From NCBI RefSeq assembly GCF_005250615.1, contig NZ_SULM01000005.1, forward strand, positions 310,001-374,000: DNA of 64,000 bases. The letters run 5' to 3'. A program made the position numbers and the translations under genes. The DNA comes from Pseudomonas rhizoryzae (GTDB taxonomy: Bacteria; Pseudomonadota; Gammaproteobacteria; Pseudomonadales; Pseudomonadaceae). Numbering within the stretch: the stretch's first letter is position 1; the number at the start of each line of letters is the position of its first letter. Below the pieces are notes generated by a model. That model had not been told where the DNA came from. It did not search any database and saw only the letters and a program-made list of their open reading frames with translations. Shown in pieces: positions 19,101 through 26,062 of the stretch.

Positions 19101-21313
19101 TGCCGCTGGAGCTTGATCAGGCGCTCTTCGTAGGCGGCCTGGTCGAGCCCCTTCGCCTTCTGGTCGTCCAGGTCGCTGAGCTTCTTGGCGTAATCGGCTG
19201 CCAGCCTGGTCATCTCTCCGTAGAGCGCTGCCTGCTCGCGACCCATGCCCACCGCCGCAGCGGCTTGGTCGCCTTGCAGGCGGAGGGCGTCGACCTGGGC
19301 ATCCAGCGCCCTGGTGTAGCTATCGGTCGACTGCTGCAGGCCGTTGAGGCGGCCCTGCTCCTTGGTGGCCAGCACCTCTCGCTTGGTGTTGATGTCCTCC
19401 AGCGCCTTGGTCTGCGCGGCCTGGGTGTCGCTCAGCTTCTGCTCCAGCGAGATCCGCTGCTGGGCGGAGAGATTGCCGCGACCCTGCAGCGCCTCGATGG
19501 ACGCGATCTGGTCATCGTAGGCGGCCTTGACCTTGTCCTTTTCCTGGTCCAGCAGGGCTGCGCGCTGGGTGTAGGCATCGCGCTGGGAAACTAGCCCGGC
19601 CTGGGCGGCGGCCTCGATCTTGCGGTCGGCGTTTTCGTACTCGCCCACCACCAGCTTGAGCTGGTTCTGGAGGGCGTTGATGGAGGTGGTGTCGAGGGCG
19701 GGGGCGGCGATCTTTTTGGGCTTTACAGCAGCGTCGTCGATCAGCTTCTGGCGGACAGAGTTGTACTGCTTTTCGATGGCGGCACGGTCAATGCCCTCCT
19801 GGGCCAGCAGTCGGCCACGGCGCTGATCCAGCTCGGCCAGATCGGTCTTGAGCTTCGCCTCCTTACTCAGCGACTGGTTGTAGGCGGTCTGCAGGGCGGT
19901 CAGGTCGGCGGATGCCTGCTTGCTGTTGTCAGCCTGCATTCGCTGCCGCCAAGCCCTCTCAGTGCTGTCCTGTTCGGACTGCAGTAGGGATGTAAATTCG
20001 GAGCGTATTGATGCCTCGCCCCCAGCCATGAGCATCATGTCCGGGTTGTCGCCGATGGACAGCGGCGCTGCCTTTGCCATCTGCACCTGCTTCAGGCGCT
20101 CTTGGAGCTTGGCGAACTTCTGGTCGAAGGTTTCCTCGCGGCCGATGTCGAGGAAGGCATCCCAGGCGCCCTTGGCCGCACCCGCGACGCTATTCCACGC
20201 GGTTTCGACGTAGCCCAGGTTCGCCTTGATGAAGTCGGCACGCTCCTTCAGCGCGTCGGCATAGGACTGCTCGGCCAGGCTCGCCGCTGACTGCTGGTCG
20301 CCCTGCTGGGCGAGCGCCTGGATCTGCTGAAACGTCGCCGCCGACAGATAGCCCATCTGCTCGGTGAGCTGGCGGGAGGCGGCAACCGGATCTTTCGCCA
20401 GCCTGGCGAAGTCGCCGACGATACTGTCGATCGATGTGCCAGTCTGCTTCGAATACGAGACCGCCGCGACCGCCAGCTGCTCAAGATTGCCGCTGGCGAG
20501 GCTGCCCGTGGCAGCTAGCTTGGCCAGCACTTCGGCGGCCTGCCCGGTGGTGCCTACAGTGGCGCCGACGTTCTTCGCCATCTGGGCGAGCTGGGACGTG
20601 GTCACGCCAGCAGCATTCCCGGTACCCACGATTGCCAGGCGGTAGGCGTCGGCTTCCTTAGAGCCCTGGTAGTAAGCAAGCCCGAGCACACCAACGGCAG
20701 CTGCGGCCGCTGTAACTGGATTTACCATTCCTGCGATATATCCGCCGAATGCCCGTAATGCAGGCGCGGCGCCGCCAAAGGAATCTTTGATTTGCGCGCC
20801 TTGCTGCAAAAATACAGTCAGGGGCGATTGTCCGGCCTGCAGACTTACAACGATGTCCGACATTTGCGCCGGAAGCATTCGCATAGCCGCCGCAGTTTGC
20901 TTGGCTGTATTTCCAGTGCGGGTCAACTGCTGATCGAAGTTGCCTAGACCGGTGCGCGCGGTTTCAATCTTGGAGTTATAAAGATCGAAACTTTCTTTAT
21001 CCAGAAGGCCAGCCGTTTTAAAGGCGCGAAGTTTCTTCTGCTGCGCGTCGAGCTTGTCGAGCGCTCCAGTGACCGGGTCAATCGCGCCCAGCAGCTTGCC
21101 AAGCTCTTCCCTCTGCTGGCGAATAGCCTCCGAGGCGCCTTTCGACGAGTCGCCGACCTTCTTGCTAGCAGCGCCCCAGGACGTCCCAACCTGGCCGGCA
21201 ACCTGTTGCGCCTTGCTTCCAGCAGCTACCAGGCGCTCCAGATCGTCAGCGGTCTGCTCGACCCCATCCGACGCGACCCGAACTCCCAACTGAGCAATCG
21301 ACGGTCCGCTCAT
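16151..21313 (-). CDS. Tail tape measure protein
   Basis: The 1,720-residue protein sets tail length. Its N-terminal 350 residues match the lambda gpH-type tape measure domain (MRMLPAQMSDIVVSLQAGQ). Hydrophobic and Gly/Ala-rich membrane-like segments lie at about 205-225 and 920-1040, and long helical coiled-coil regions lie elsewhere. Near the C terminus there are two repeats 47 residues apart with the DUF4214 pattern (ALGRAPDQAGADYW and ILGRVPDAAGLAYW). I chose the ATG at 21313 because GGAGAA lies just upstream. By the usual rule of about 0.15 nm per residue, the tail would be roughly 250 nm. Confidence 0.92.
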   Translation of the reverse strand: MSGPSIAQLGVRVASDGVEQTADDLERLVAAGSKAQQVAGQVGTSWGAASKKVGDSSKGASEAIRQQREELGKLLGAIDPVTGALDKLDAQQKKLRAFKTAGLLDKESFDLYNSKIETARTGLGNFDQQLTRTGNTAKQTAAAMRMLPAQMSDIVVSLQAGQSPLTVFLQQGAQIKDSFGGAAPALRAFGGYIAGMVNPVTAAAAAVGVLGLAYYQGSKEADAYRLAIVGTGNAAGVTTSQLAQMAKNVGATVGTTGQAAEVLAKLAATGSLASGNLEQLAVAAVSYSKQTGTSIDSIVGDFARLAKDPVAASRQLTEQMGYLSAATFQQIQALAQQGDQQSAASLAEQSYADALKERADFIKANLGYVETAWNSVAGAAKGAWDAFLDIGREETFDQKFAKLQERLKQVQMAKAAPLSIGDNPDMMLMAGGEASIRSEFTSLLQSEQDSTERAWRQRMQADNSKQASADLTALQTAYNQSLSKEAKLKTDLAELDQRRGRLLAQEGIDRAAIEKQYNSVRQKLIDDAAVKPKKIAAPALDTTSINALQNQLKLVVGEYENADRKIEAAAQAGLVSQRDAYTQRAALLDQEKDKVKAAYDDQIASIEALQGRGNLSAQQRISLEQKLSDTQAAQTKALEDINTKREVLATKEQGRLNGLQQSTDSYTRALDAQVDALRLQGDQAAAAVGMGREQAALYGEMTRLAADYAKKLSDLDDQKAKGLDQAAYEERLIKLQRQQQQLQETAVQNYQKVQVAQADWVRGANGAWQDYLSNARDVAGQTRDAFTDGLKGIEDYLLQFITRSKISLGDLVRSIAADFARIELRQLIAGAGGGNSGGGLPAILSNITGSGSGTGSTGGTNAGNLLSYGQSAYKFLTGTGADLYNAFQSGGLQGVYDYGASSLGSMFGSATANTASIGASQAGYTGAQFSNWTAAQGASAGATTWGGAATGLGAIGGGLTGAVMGYQNAGWKGAVAGGVGGWGGATLGTMAGAAAAAALSGTAMGAAIGSIIPGIGTLIGAALGAAFGSKLFGGAWVTKDTGIALGVDSGDLQANSFAFQKKKGGLFSSNKKRTELGDLPDQQAALLQQTYDTTEDSVEELYRRLGVSLNDGVLSGLTIGRTQISTKGKTDEEIQKEITTWFAGIADSMTMAINDATSAGLGGYNFESLRTFVNNLYSVNDAFRYLNIGMFDTSVAGGKLAESMSAAAGGLSALQQNAAGYYQNFFSDTEKANDTLAEAVRQFGLVNITLPATREGFRDLVKSMDKTTESGQAQIATLLGLQAQADAYYDVLEARSQQAAQALAEAQAAMLNGAMATLQRAAKREQDALAESYAARTAALNASLSSSQSAVSSLTSMTNSLTSALRTLQGQSDAATSVLYGQATATLESAAAIARAGGSLANFQGLDQAVSTVAGNSAGRYGDWLSFARDQGRSTALINELSITAGDQLTNAEKSVKTLQDQLDLAKKSYDFQVKGIQSQLDLAQAQLDGINGVNNTLLSLAEALKQFGEAVGVARPGGTGAMNADSMIDAAYKAALGRAPDQAGADYWKQQLSSGAVNSNNLGNAISQAGAANGESINTAYQAILGRVPDAAGLAYWQQQVAAGNVTDVAAAIRAAAMANGSIPAFASGGQYMGGKALVGEQGPEIIDFAQPGYVYNARQTAGMLSEADLSRVIALLQQILNKTDAGNDRLFWIADNTRKAAVNTQVLRNQAAAEGAPA

Positions 21314-21330
21314 ACTTTTCTCCGGGCATA

Positions 21331-21352
21331 AAAAAACCCGCCGAAGCGGGTT
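21331..21352 (-). terminator. Intrinsic terminator with a UUCG loop
   Basis: On the minus strand a 7-bp stem (AACCCGC / GCGGGTT) closes on TTCG and runs into a T tract. It follows the AT-rich moron gene at 21364 and precedes the tape measure gene. This isolates the moron but also blocks unmodified late transcription. Confidence 0.88.
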
Positions 21353-21363
21353 CATTTTATATT

Positions 21364-21813
21364 TCAGTTACATCGCGGTGATTTTAAAAATTCATTTACG
21401 CTAGGCAGTTGAGACACATCCACATCGTAATCAAGTTGTCTATTGCCATTAGCCAACACTTGGATTCTAACTCTCTTCGAAGTAAGAAGCTGTTCTAAAA
21501 ACTTGGGATCCATAATAACGACAGCCCCTATCTTTCGCTCTACATCTGTCGTATCGATAGTTGGCGATGCCTTACCATCATCAAATCGATAACGATAAGA
21601 AGTTGGCCAAGACAGGTCTCCTATAGCAAAACTGTCAAAAGTATATTGAACGCCCCTATTTTTGATATATACCGCCGTACATGTTTTCTTGTCGGTCATC
21701 GAGTCCGACGACAGATGCACACTCCAACCATCAATCGTATCTATATTTTGACCGATGCCTGCAAAGGCACTAGCCGAAATCAACAAACCAAGAGCTGCAG
21801 CTACTATTTTCAA
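21364..21813 (-). CDS. AT-rich exported moron protein, unknown function
   Basis: The 149-residue protein begins with a clear signal peptide (KIVAAALGLLISASAFA, cleavage after AFA). The mature part is a small periplasmic or secreted beta-rich protein with two Cys. No family is recognised. The start is a TTG behind a GGAGG site. An ATG in another frame upstream cannot be used. The gene is much AT-richer than the flanking tail genes and has its own terminator. These are the marks of a moron, a lysogenic-conversion gene inserted into the late operon. Superinfection exclusion or virulence-linked roles are possible but unproven. Confidence 0.75.
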   Translation of the reverse strand: MKIVAAALGLLISASAFAGIGQNIDTIDGWSVHLSSDSMTDKKTCTAVYIKNRGVQYTFDSFAIGDLSWPTSYRYRFDDGKASPTIDTTDVERKIGAVVIMDPKFLEQLLTSKRVRIQVLANGNRQLDYDVDVSQLPSVNEFLKSPRCN

Positions 21814-21906
21814 GACATCGACCTCCCTGGATAAAGTGTGGACTCTATCCCACGGGGGCGGAAAAGGAAAAGGCGCCCGGAGGCGCCCTACCCTTGCCAG
21901 GCTAGC

Positions 21907-22881
21907 TCAGTCGAGCAGTGGGCGACTGTCAGGCACTGGGAAGAACGGAGCGTGCTGCATGTGCTCGTTGAGGCGGTAGGTCGCGTCCTCGATGATCCTG
22001 CTGAGCAGGTACATCAGCTCCTTGCGCGCCCGCCACTCGATTTCCAGGCCTTCCGTGTTGGCGCCCTGGGCCTTCAGCTTCCGTATGGCATCCCAGATAG
22101 GCGACTTGAATTCGCTTGGCGCCAGTACCTTCAGCCCCAGGAACAGGCCATTGTGACCGTTCACCCTCTGCGGCCCAGCAGTGAGCGCCGGGTTGTTCTG
22201 CCAGATCCAGGCGGCCGGGTAATCGAAGTCGTTGGCAGCCTCCTGGCGGGGGAGCCACTGGCCTTCCCAAACGTATGCCGCTACGAAACACCGGGCAGCA
22301 TCCAGCTGACTCGCTGGGATGTCATGGATCGAGCTTACGCTGAATGCCTTACGCAGCTGGCTCCACATGTGGTTTTGGGCGCCGGCCTGCAGCGATTTGG
22401 GCAGATGAGCCACTTTCCCTTTCGCAACCGCTCCCAGCATATGGAAGCCATCGGTGCCGATGGTCTGCGCTGCGATTGTTGCCGCTTGGTGGGGCACTAC
22501 AGCTTGGAGTCTTTTCTCGCACTCAATGAAGTATCGACGCGCCAGGCGCCCCTTCTCGTTGCGCTCGACCATGGCCAGCTCTTTGCCCATATCCAAACTG
22601 ATGTGGTACTCGCGGCCTCTGCGACCGCCAGAGCTTTCGGCCAAAAATGACCGAAAGTCCTGCCCCTCCTGGAAACCGTACTCCTCAATACGGCGCGATA
22701 TCCATTTCCTGAACTCCGTATCGATATCCAGAAATCGGTGAAGCGTGCGGGCGTCAACAAGGGGCTGGTCGTCCAATTCAGACCGGAACACCGGGATGAC
22801 AACGTCAATAGCCGTGCTATGATTTTCCACGTGAATGACCTCGAAATTGTTCACACCCTGAAGCCCTGGCGTCTGGTACAC
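21907..22881 (-). CDS. AntA/AntB-type antirepressor
   Basis: The protein is 324 residues if the GTG at 22881 is used. A GTG at 22830 with GAGG 8 bp upstream is a better-supported start and gives 307 residues. The N-terminal AntA domain is clear (VDARTLHRFLDI, FRKWISRRIEEYGF, EGQDF, then the KELAMVERNEKGR block). The C-terminal half is a separate domain. Antirepressors of this group bind the phage repressor and lift repression. The gene directly follows an Arc-like repressor gene by 17 bp. This reproduces the arc-ant operon of phage P22. Confidence 0.85.
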   Translation of the reverse strand: MYQTPGLQGVNNFEVIHVENHSTAIDVVIPVFRSELDDQPLVDARTLHRFLDIDTEFRKWISRRIEEYGFQEGQDFRSFLAESSGGRRGREYHISLDMGKELAMVERNEKGRLARRYFIECEKRLQAVVPHQAATIAAQTIGTDGFHMLGAVAKGKVAHLPKSLQAGAQNHMWSQLRKAFSVSSIHDIPASQLDAARCFVAAYVWEGQWLPRQEAANDFDYPAAWIWQNNPALTAGPQRVNGHNGLFLGLKVLAPSEFKSPIWDAIRKLKAQGANTEGLEIEWRARKELMYLLSRIIEDATYRLNEHMQHAPFFPVPDSRPLLD

Positions 22882-22898
22882 GTCGGGGTTTCGTCTTT

Positions 22899-23054
22899 TC
22901 AGCGTTCTGATTTTTCATCTCGCTTCTTCGCCTCTACGATCAGCCCGAGAATCACCGCCTGCATGCTGTGGTAGTTTTCCTTCGCCTTCTCTTCGAGCCA
23001 GGCTTTCAGGTCAGACGGGAGGCGAAGCTTGAATTGCGCGTCATTGCGTGACAT
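22899..23054 (-). CDS. Arc-like ribbon-helix-helix repressor (51 residues)
   Basis: This gene is too short for most gene finders. The ATG at 23054 follows AAGGAG with perfect spacing. The product begins MSRNDAQFKLRLPSDLK, then a helix and a second helix with HSMQAVI, ending at Arg51. The FKLRLP strand and the helix pattern match P22 Arc, which is 53 residues. It should dimerise and bind the operator array immediately upstream, and so control itself and the antirepressor gene behind it. Confidence 0.85.
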   Translation of the reverse strand: MSRNDAQFKLRLPSDLKAWLEEKAKENYHSMQAVILGLIVEAKKRDEKSER

Positions 23055-23069
23055 TGGTTTCTCCTTAAT

Positions 23070-23130
23070 GGACCTACTAGGTTCAATTAGTAGAACCTAG
23101 TAGGTCCGTTGTCGTCAACACCTATTTGGT
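23070..23130. promoter_or_regulatory. Operator array for the Arc/Mnt-like repressors
   Basis: Two perfect 15-bp arms (23070-23084 and 23093-23107) form an inverted repeat with an 8-bp spacer. Each arm contains an 11-bp near-palindrome, ACCTACTAGGT or its complement, centred at 23077 and 23100. A third degenerate copy (ACCTATTTGGT) is centred at 23125. The centres are 23 and 25 bp apart. The array fills the divergent promoter region between the Arc-like and Mnt-like genes. Confidence 0.82.
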
Positions 23131-23143
23131 CCATCATCCAAGC

Positions 23144-23410
23144 ATGACCATTCAAACCGACCCCCAGTACAAGCTTCGGCTTCCTGCCGAGCTGAAGAAC
23201 TCGATTGAGTTCGCTGCTATCCAAAATCACCGTTCCATGAACGCAGAGATCGTGGCGCGCCTGACAGAAAGCTTCACCGAGAAGCCCACAGAGCCGAAAT
23301 CGCTGTTCCAACTGATTGAGGCCGTGTTTAAGGAAGCCGAGAAGAAAGGCTTGCCGGTGAAGGTCATCATCGGCGAAGAAGATGATGAGGAAGACGAGCA
23401 GGACGACTAG
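23144..23410 (+). CDS. Mnt-like ribbon-helix-helix repressor
   Basis: The 88-residue protein has an N-terminal ribbon-helix-helix domain (DPQYKLRLPAELK, then NHRSMNAEIVARL) that lines up with P22 Mnt over the DNA-binding half, including the RSMN-E motif. A helical segment and a strongly acidic tail (EEDDEEDEQDD) follow. It is divergent from the Arc-like gene across the operator array, exactly as mnt is from arc-ant in P22. The ATG at 23144 has no good ribosome-binding site. A TTG at 23126 is an alternative. Confidence 0.82.
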   Translation: MTIQTDPQYKLRLPAELKNSIEFAAIQNHRSMNAEIVARLTESFTEKPTEPKSLFQLIEAVFKEAEKKGLPVKVIIGEEDDEEDEQDD

Positions 23411-23420
23411 GACCGCCGCC

Positions 23421-23705
23421 ATGCCCAAGCCAGCCCCGACACTGCATCCCTGGGACGTCGCCGACCACCTCCAGACCGAGGAGGATATCGCCCTCTTCAT
23501 TGAGGCAGCCCAGCAAGACGCGGCGGGCGATGCTGCCTACATGGCGAAGGCGATGGAGGAAGTCGAGCGGGCGCGGAGACTGAACGAAGCCCGGACCTCG
23601 CCGGATACCGACAACCCTGAGTGGACCGAGCGGATGGTCAGCGAATCCGTCCGCTTGGATGACCTTCCCCCGTCCCTGCAAGAGAAGCTACGGAAGAAGC
23701 CCTAG
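23421..23705 (+). CDS. Small antitoxin-like protein of composite appearance
   Basis: The 94-residue protein starts 10 bp after the Mnt-like gene and is probably co-transcribed. Its first half (WDVADHLQTEEDIALFIEAA, then ERARRL) resembles the N terminus of HI1420-type addiction-module antidotes. Its second half (DNPEWTERM) recalls the BrnA antitoxin C terminus. No helix-turn-helix and no neighbouring toxin are visible. The resemblance is by eye only, so a toxin-antitoxin role is unproven. It converges with the tail chaperone genes with a 4-bp overlap. Confidence 0.6.
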   Translation: MPKPAPTLHPWDVADHLQTEEDIALFIEAAQQDAAGDAAYMAKAMEEVERARRLNEARTSPDTDNPEWTERMVSESVRLDDLPPSLQEKLRKKP

Positions 23706-24025
23706 CTCTCCCGATTCTCCGCCATCGTCTTCAAGGCCTGCTTCTCCATAACCCGGATATCCCTGAACACCTCCCTCCGGCGCTTCTTCCCGCGCACCCC
23801 GACCATATCCATCACGAGCGGCACCACGCTGTAGTCGAAGCCGGTAGGACCGCCCATCCCGGTGCGCCACTGGGTCATCATTCCCTCGAACACCGCGAAC
23901 GACTGCTCGTTGGCCGCCCAAATCTCGATCACATCCTCCCCGATGTCCTCAGGGAGGAAGCCCAGGCCCGCCAGCTGCTCAGTGCTCGCGGTGGTGACAT
24001 AGAGCAGGTGGGCGACCTCGATCAG
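23702..24025 (-). CDS. Tail assembly chaperone T-part (DUF1799), made by -1 frameshift
   Basis: The segment encodes 107 residues in the -1 frame relative to the preceding G-like gene. It is open without a stop from the slippery site to the TAG at 23702. The C-terminal 76 residues match DUF1799 (TQWRTGMGGPTGFDYS and VMEKQALKTM), the tail chaperone T family. A GTG at 23932 could in principle start a shorter protein. The clean upstream frame and the slippery heptamer point instead to a 234-residue G-T fusion, as in lambda. Confidence 0.8.
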   Translation of the reverse strand: MIEVAHLLYVTTASTEQLAGLGFLPEDIGEDVIEIWAANEQSFAVFEGMMTQWRTGMGGPTGFDYSVVPLVMDMVGVRGKKRRREVFRDIRVMEKQALKTMAENRES

Positions 24026-24405
24026 TTTCCCTCGCGAGCCGGCTCGTAGGCGGCCTTGAACGCGGCGATGATCGCGTCCGGCACGGCGACGTAGGTGGCA
24101 ACGAGAGCGCGGAGATTCTCTTCGTTGAACTCCTCCACGAAGCCCCAGCCCGCCACGATCTTCTGCAGGTACTCGACCTGGAATTCCTTGGACTGCTCGG
24201 TAACGCTACTCACGTTCGCGCCTTCCGCGGTCATCAACTCGGCGAATCTCCGGCCCTGCTCGACCTCAGAATCGACGAGGGCGGACACCTCGTCACGGTC
24301 AAGGAACTTGAACTCGAAGTTCACCTTGACCGGCTTGTCGCCGATCTGGGGAATGTCTACGGGACGGGTAAAGGTGGGTTTCTGCTTGATGCTGATCTTG
24401 GCCAT
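24022..24405 (-). CDS. Tail assembly chaperone G-like protein
   Basis: The 127-residue protein sits between the major tail protein and the tape measure, the usual position of the lambda G gene. It is acidic and helical, without a catalytic motif (starting MAKISIKQKP). It should coat the tape measure protein during tail assembly. The last codons are GGA AAC before TGA and form a slippery heptamer. A minor fraction of ribosomes should slip and make the longer G-T protein. Confidence 0.82.
   Translation of the reverse strand: MAKISIKQKPTFTRPVDIPQIGDKPVKVNFEFKFLDRDEVSALVDSEVEQGRRFAELMTAEGANVSSVTEQSKEFQVEYLQKIVAGWGFVEEFNEENLRALVATYVAVPDAIIAAFKAAYEPAREGN
24025..24031 (-). promoter_or_regulatory. 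Programmed -1 ribosomal frameshift site
   Basis: The minus-strand heptamer is GGGAAAC, phased as G GGA AAC in the G frame and immediately followed by TGA. It fits the X XXY YYZ rule and differs only in the last base from the lambda G-T slippery site. Slipping joins the 127-residue G part to 107 residues of T. Confidence 0.85.
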
Positions 24406-24446
24406 CTACTGGGCTCCGGAGGGAAAGAGGGGGTACCACACCGCCC

Positions 24447-25100
24447 TTAGGCGGTGTAGCGGGTGCTGCGGCTGGACAGGGAGAAGCTGATGGTGCGGGT
24501 CATCACCTGGTTGCGGCTCATGGTGGGCAGCTGCGTGATGCTGACGAAGCCCGGCAAAACGATCATGCCGCCGCTGGGGAAAATGACGAAAAGCACGGTG
24601 CCGATCTTGGCTTCACCGAAACCCTCGACCACCGCGACGTAGGCCGCGTCGGGTTCGTCCTGAACCGGAATCGAGACGCTCTGCGGGTTGCGGTTGCTGG
24701 GGAACTGGCGGTCGTCGTCTTCGCTGAGGTAGCCGACCGTTGCGAACTGCTGTTCGCCGCCGCTGGTGGTGAAGTCGGTCACCTTGGTGATCTCGGTCCG
24801 GGTCATGACCTTCACGAAGCTGCCGGTGCCGCCGCTCGGGGTGTAAATCTGGATGTTCGAGGTGTCGACCTTCTCCAGCTGGAAGGTATCGGTGGTCACA
24901 CCGGACACACGGGCGACGCGGTTGTCCAGCTTGCTCCAGCCGGAGGTCAGCATGACGATGTCGCCATTGCTGAGACCGTGGGCCGTCGAGGTGACGACCG
25001 CCGGCAGTGCGTTGGAGACCGCGGTGATGGTCTTGGCCGTCGACAGAGTGTTGGCGACCTGGATGATGGAGCCGTTGGGTAGCGGAATGCGGGTTGCCAT
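24447..25100 (-). CDS. Major tail tube protein
   Basis: The 217-residue protein is beta-rich and lies upstream of the G/T chaperones, the standard place of the lambda gpV-type tail tube gene. It begins MATRIPLPNGSIIQVA. The middle (GLSNGDIVMLTSGW, VARVSGVTTDTFQLE) resembles the ubiquitin-like ligand-binding or Ig-like inserts of tube proteins. I chose the ATG at 25100 with AGGA upstream. A shorter protein with the same N-terminal motif is encoded just before it. Confidence 0.82.
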   Translation of the reverse strand: MATRIPLPNGSIIQVANTLSTAKTITAVSNALPAVVTSTAHGLSNGDIVMLTSGWSKLDNRVARVSGVTTDTFQLEKVDTSNIQIYTPSGGTGSFVKVMTRTEITKVTDFTTSGGEQQFATVGYLSEDDDRQFPSNRNPQSVSIPVQDEPDAAYVAVVEGFGEAKIGTVLFVIFPSGGMIVLPGFVSITQLPTMSRNQVMTRTISFSLSSRSTRYTA

Positions 25101-25123
25101 TGAGGCTGTCCTCTCTAGAAATG

Positions 25124-25146
25124 AAAAAGCCCGCACTAGGCGGGCT
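25124..25146 (-). terminator. Intrinsic terminator between the two tail tube-like genes
   Basis: On the minus strand a 7-bp stem (AGCCCGC / GCGGGCT, arms 25128-25134 and 25140-25146) with a 5-base loop is followed by five T. It lies between the genes at 25183 and 25100. Confidence 0.82.
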
Positions 25147-25182
25147 GTCTCGGGGGGTTCCTCCGGGCGGAGGGTGTTCGCC

Positions 25183-25641
25183 TCAGGCCGGGCGGCGCTT
25201 CGGCATGGCGGTGAGGCCGAGGGTGAAGGTCACCGCCAGCAACTCGTTGCGGATCAGGGTCGGGAAATACCCGCCCGTGGCGTAGGCCGGGAACGTGATC
25301 AGGGCGCCGGAGGGCAGCCGGATCTGCCAGGCCAGCAGGCGCTGGACGTCCCTGGCGCTCGTGATGAGGGTTGCGTGTGTGGACTCGGGGTCGTCTTGTA
25401 CCTGGAGCGCCACGTCGTGCTGACTCCGACCAGTGGGGAACCGGACGTCCTCGTAGCCATCAAGGGGCTGATGTGACGACCATTTTTCCTCGCCGCCAGA
25501 AGGGTTCAGGCCGGAACCGGTCACCTTCTTCACCTCCACCCAACTGCTGTCCGTAGGCTCCGGCACCACCATGGTTTCGGGATCGATGCTGGTGGAGACG
25601 AAGACCGTCGTTCCGTTGGGTAGCGGGATGATCTTCTGCAT
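25183..25641 (-). CDS. Second tail tube-like protein
   Basis: This 152-residue protein begins MQKIIPLPNGTTVFVS, almost the same start as the tail tube protein downstream. Both have DVRFPTGRSQHDVALQVQDDP- or QFPSNRNPQSVSIPVQDEP-like blocks and end in a similar strand pattern. It is a paralogue lacking the inserted middle domain of the larger protein. It may be a minor tube protein or a tail-terminator-side ring. It is followed by an intrinsic terminator. Confidence 0.72.
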   Translation of the reverse strand: MQKIIPLPNGTTVFVSTSIDPETMVVPEPTDSSWVEVKKVTGSGLNPSGGEEKWSSHQPLDGYEDVRFPTGRSQHDVALQVQDDPESTHATLITSARDVQRLLAWQIRLPSGALITFPAYATGGYFPTLIRNELLAVTFTLGLTAMPKRRPA

Positions 25642-25648
25642 AGCTTAC

Positions 25649-26062
25649 CTACTTCGGGGCGCTGCCCTGGTAGGTCAGGGTGGCGGGGATGGTGTAGACG
25701 GTGTTCTCCGGGATCGTCGGGCCCTGGGCCAGCGCCTCGACCACCTGGCCGGCGAACTTGCCCTGATCCAGGAACGAATCGAGCGGCAGCACAGCATTCA
25801 GCTCGGCGATCAGGCCCTCGGGGACGCTCTGTGGCTGGCCCTTCGGCGTCACCACGCTGATCTGGTAGATGCCGCGGTACTCCAGCGCATCGGTGCCCAG
25901 GTAGCGGCAGCTGGTGCTGGAGGGAATCAAGAAGGCGCGCAGGTACGGCTGATCAGCCTGCGGCGTGAAGGACTCGACGCCATAGGCAACGCCGATGCCC
26001 TTCGCTGTAGCCCAGGCCGCAAGCTTGGTCTCGATGGCCTGGCGCGCCAGTGCATGGCTCAT
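25649..26062 (-). CDS. Tail terminator protein (DUF4128-like)
   Basis: The 137-residue protein matches the gpU/DUF4128 group that caps the finished tail. The N terminus reads RQAIETKLAAWATAKGIGVAYG. Other blocks are YLRAFLIPSSTSCRYLG and GIYQISVVTPKGQ. It lies between the HK97 gp10-like and tail tube genes in the usual order. Its ATG overlaps the upstream stop by 4 bp. Confidence 0.78.
   Translation of the reverse strand: MSHALARQAIETKLAAWATAKGIGVAYGVESFTPQADQPYLRAFLIPSSTSCRYLGTDALEYRGIYQISVVTPKGQPQSVPEGLIAELNAVLPLDSFLDQGKFAGQVVEALAQGPTIPENTVYTIPATLTYQGSAPK

Noticed and set aside
23702-24405. Pseudogene or assembly frameshift in the tail chaperone region
   Set aside because: The frame change falls exactly on a canonical slippery heptamer at the expected gene pair, so programmed frameshifting explains it better.
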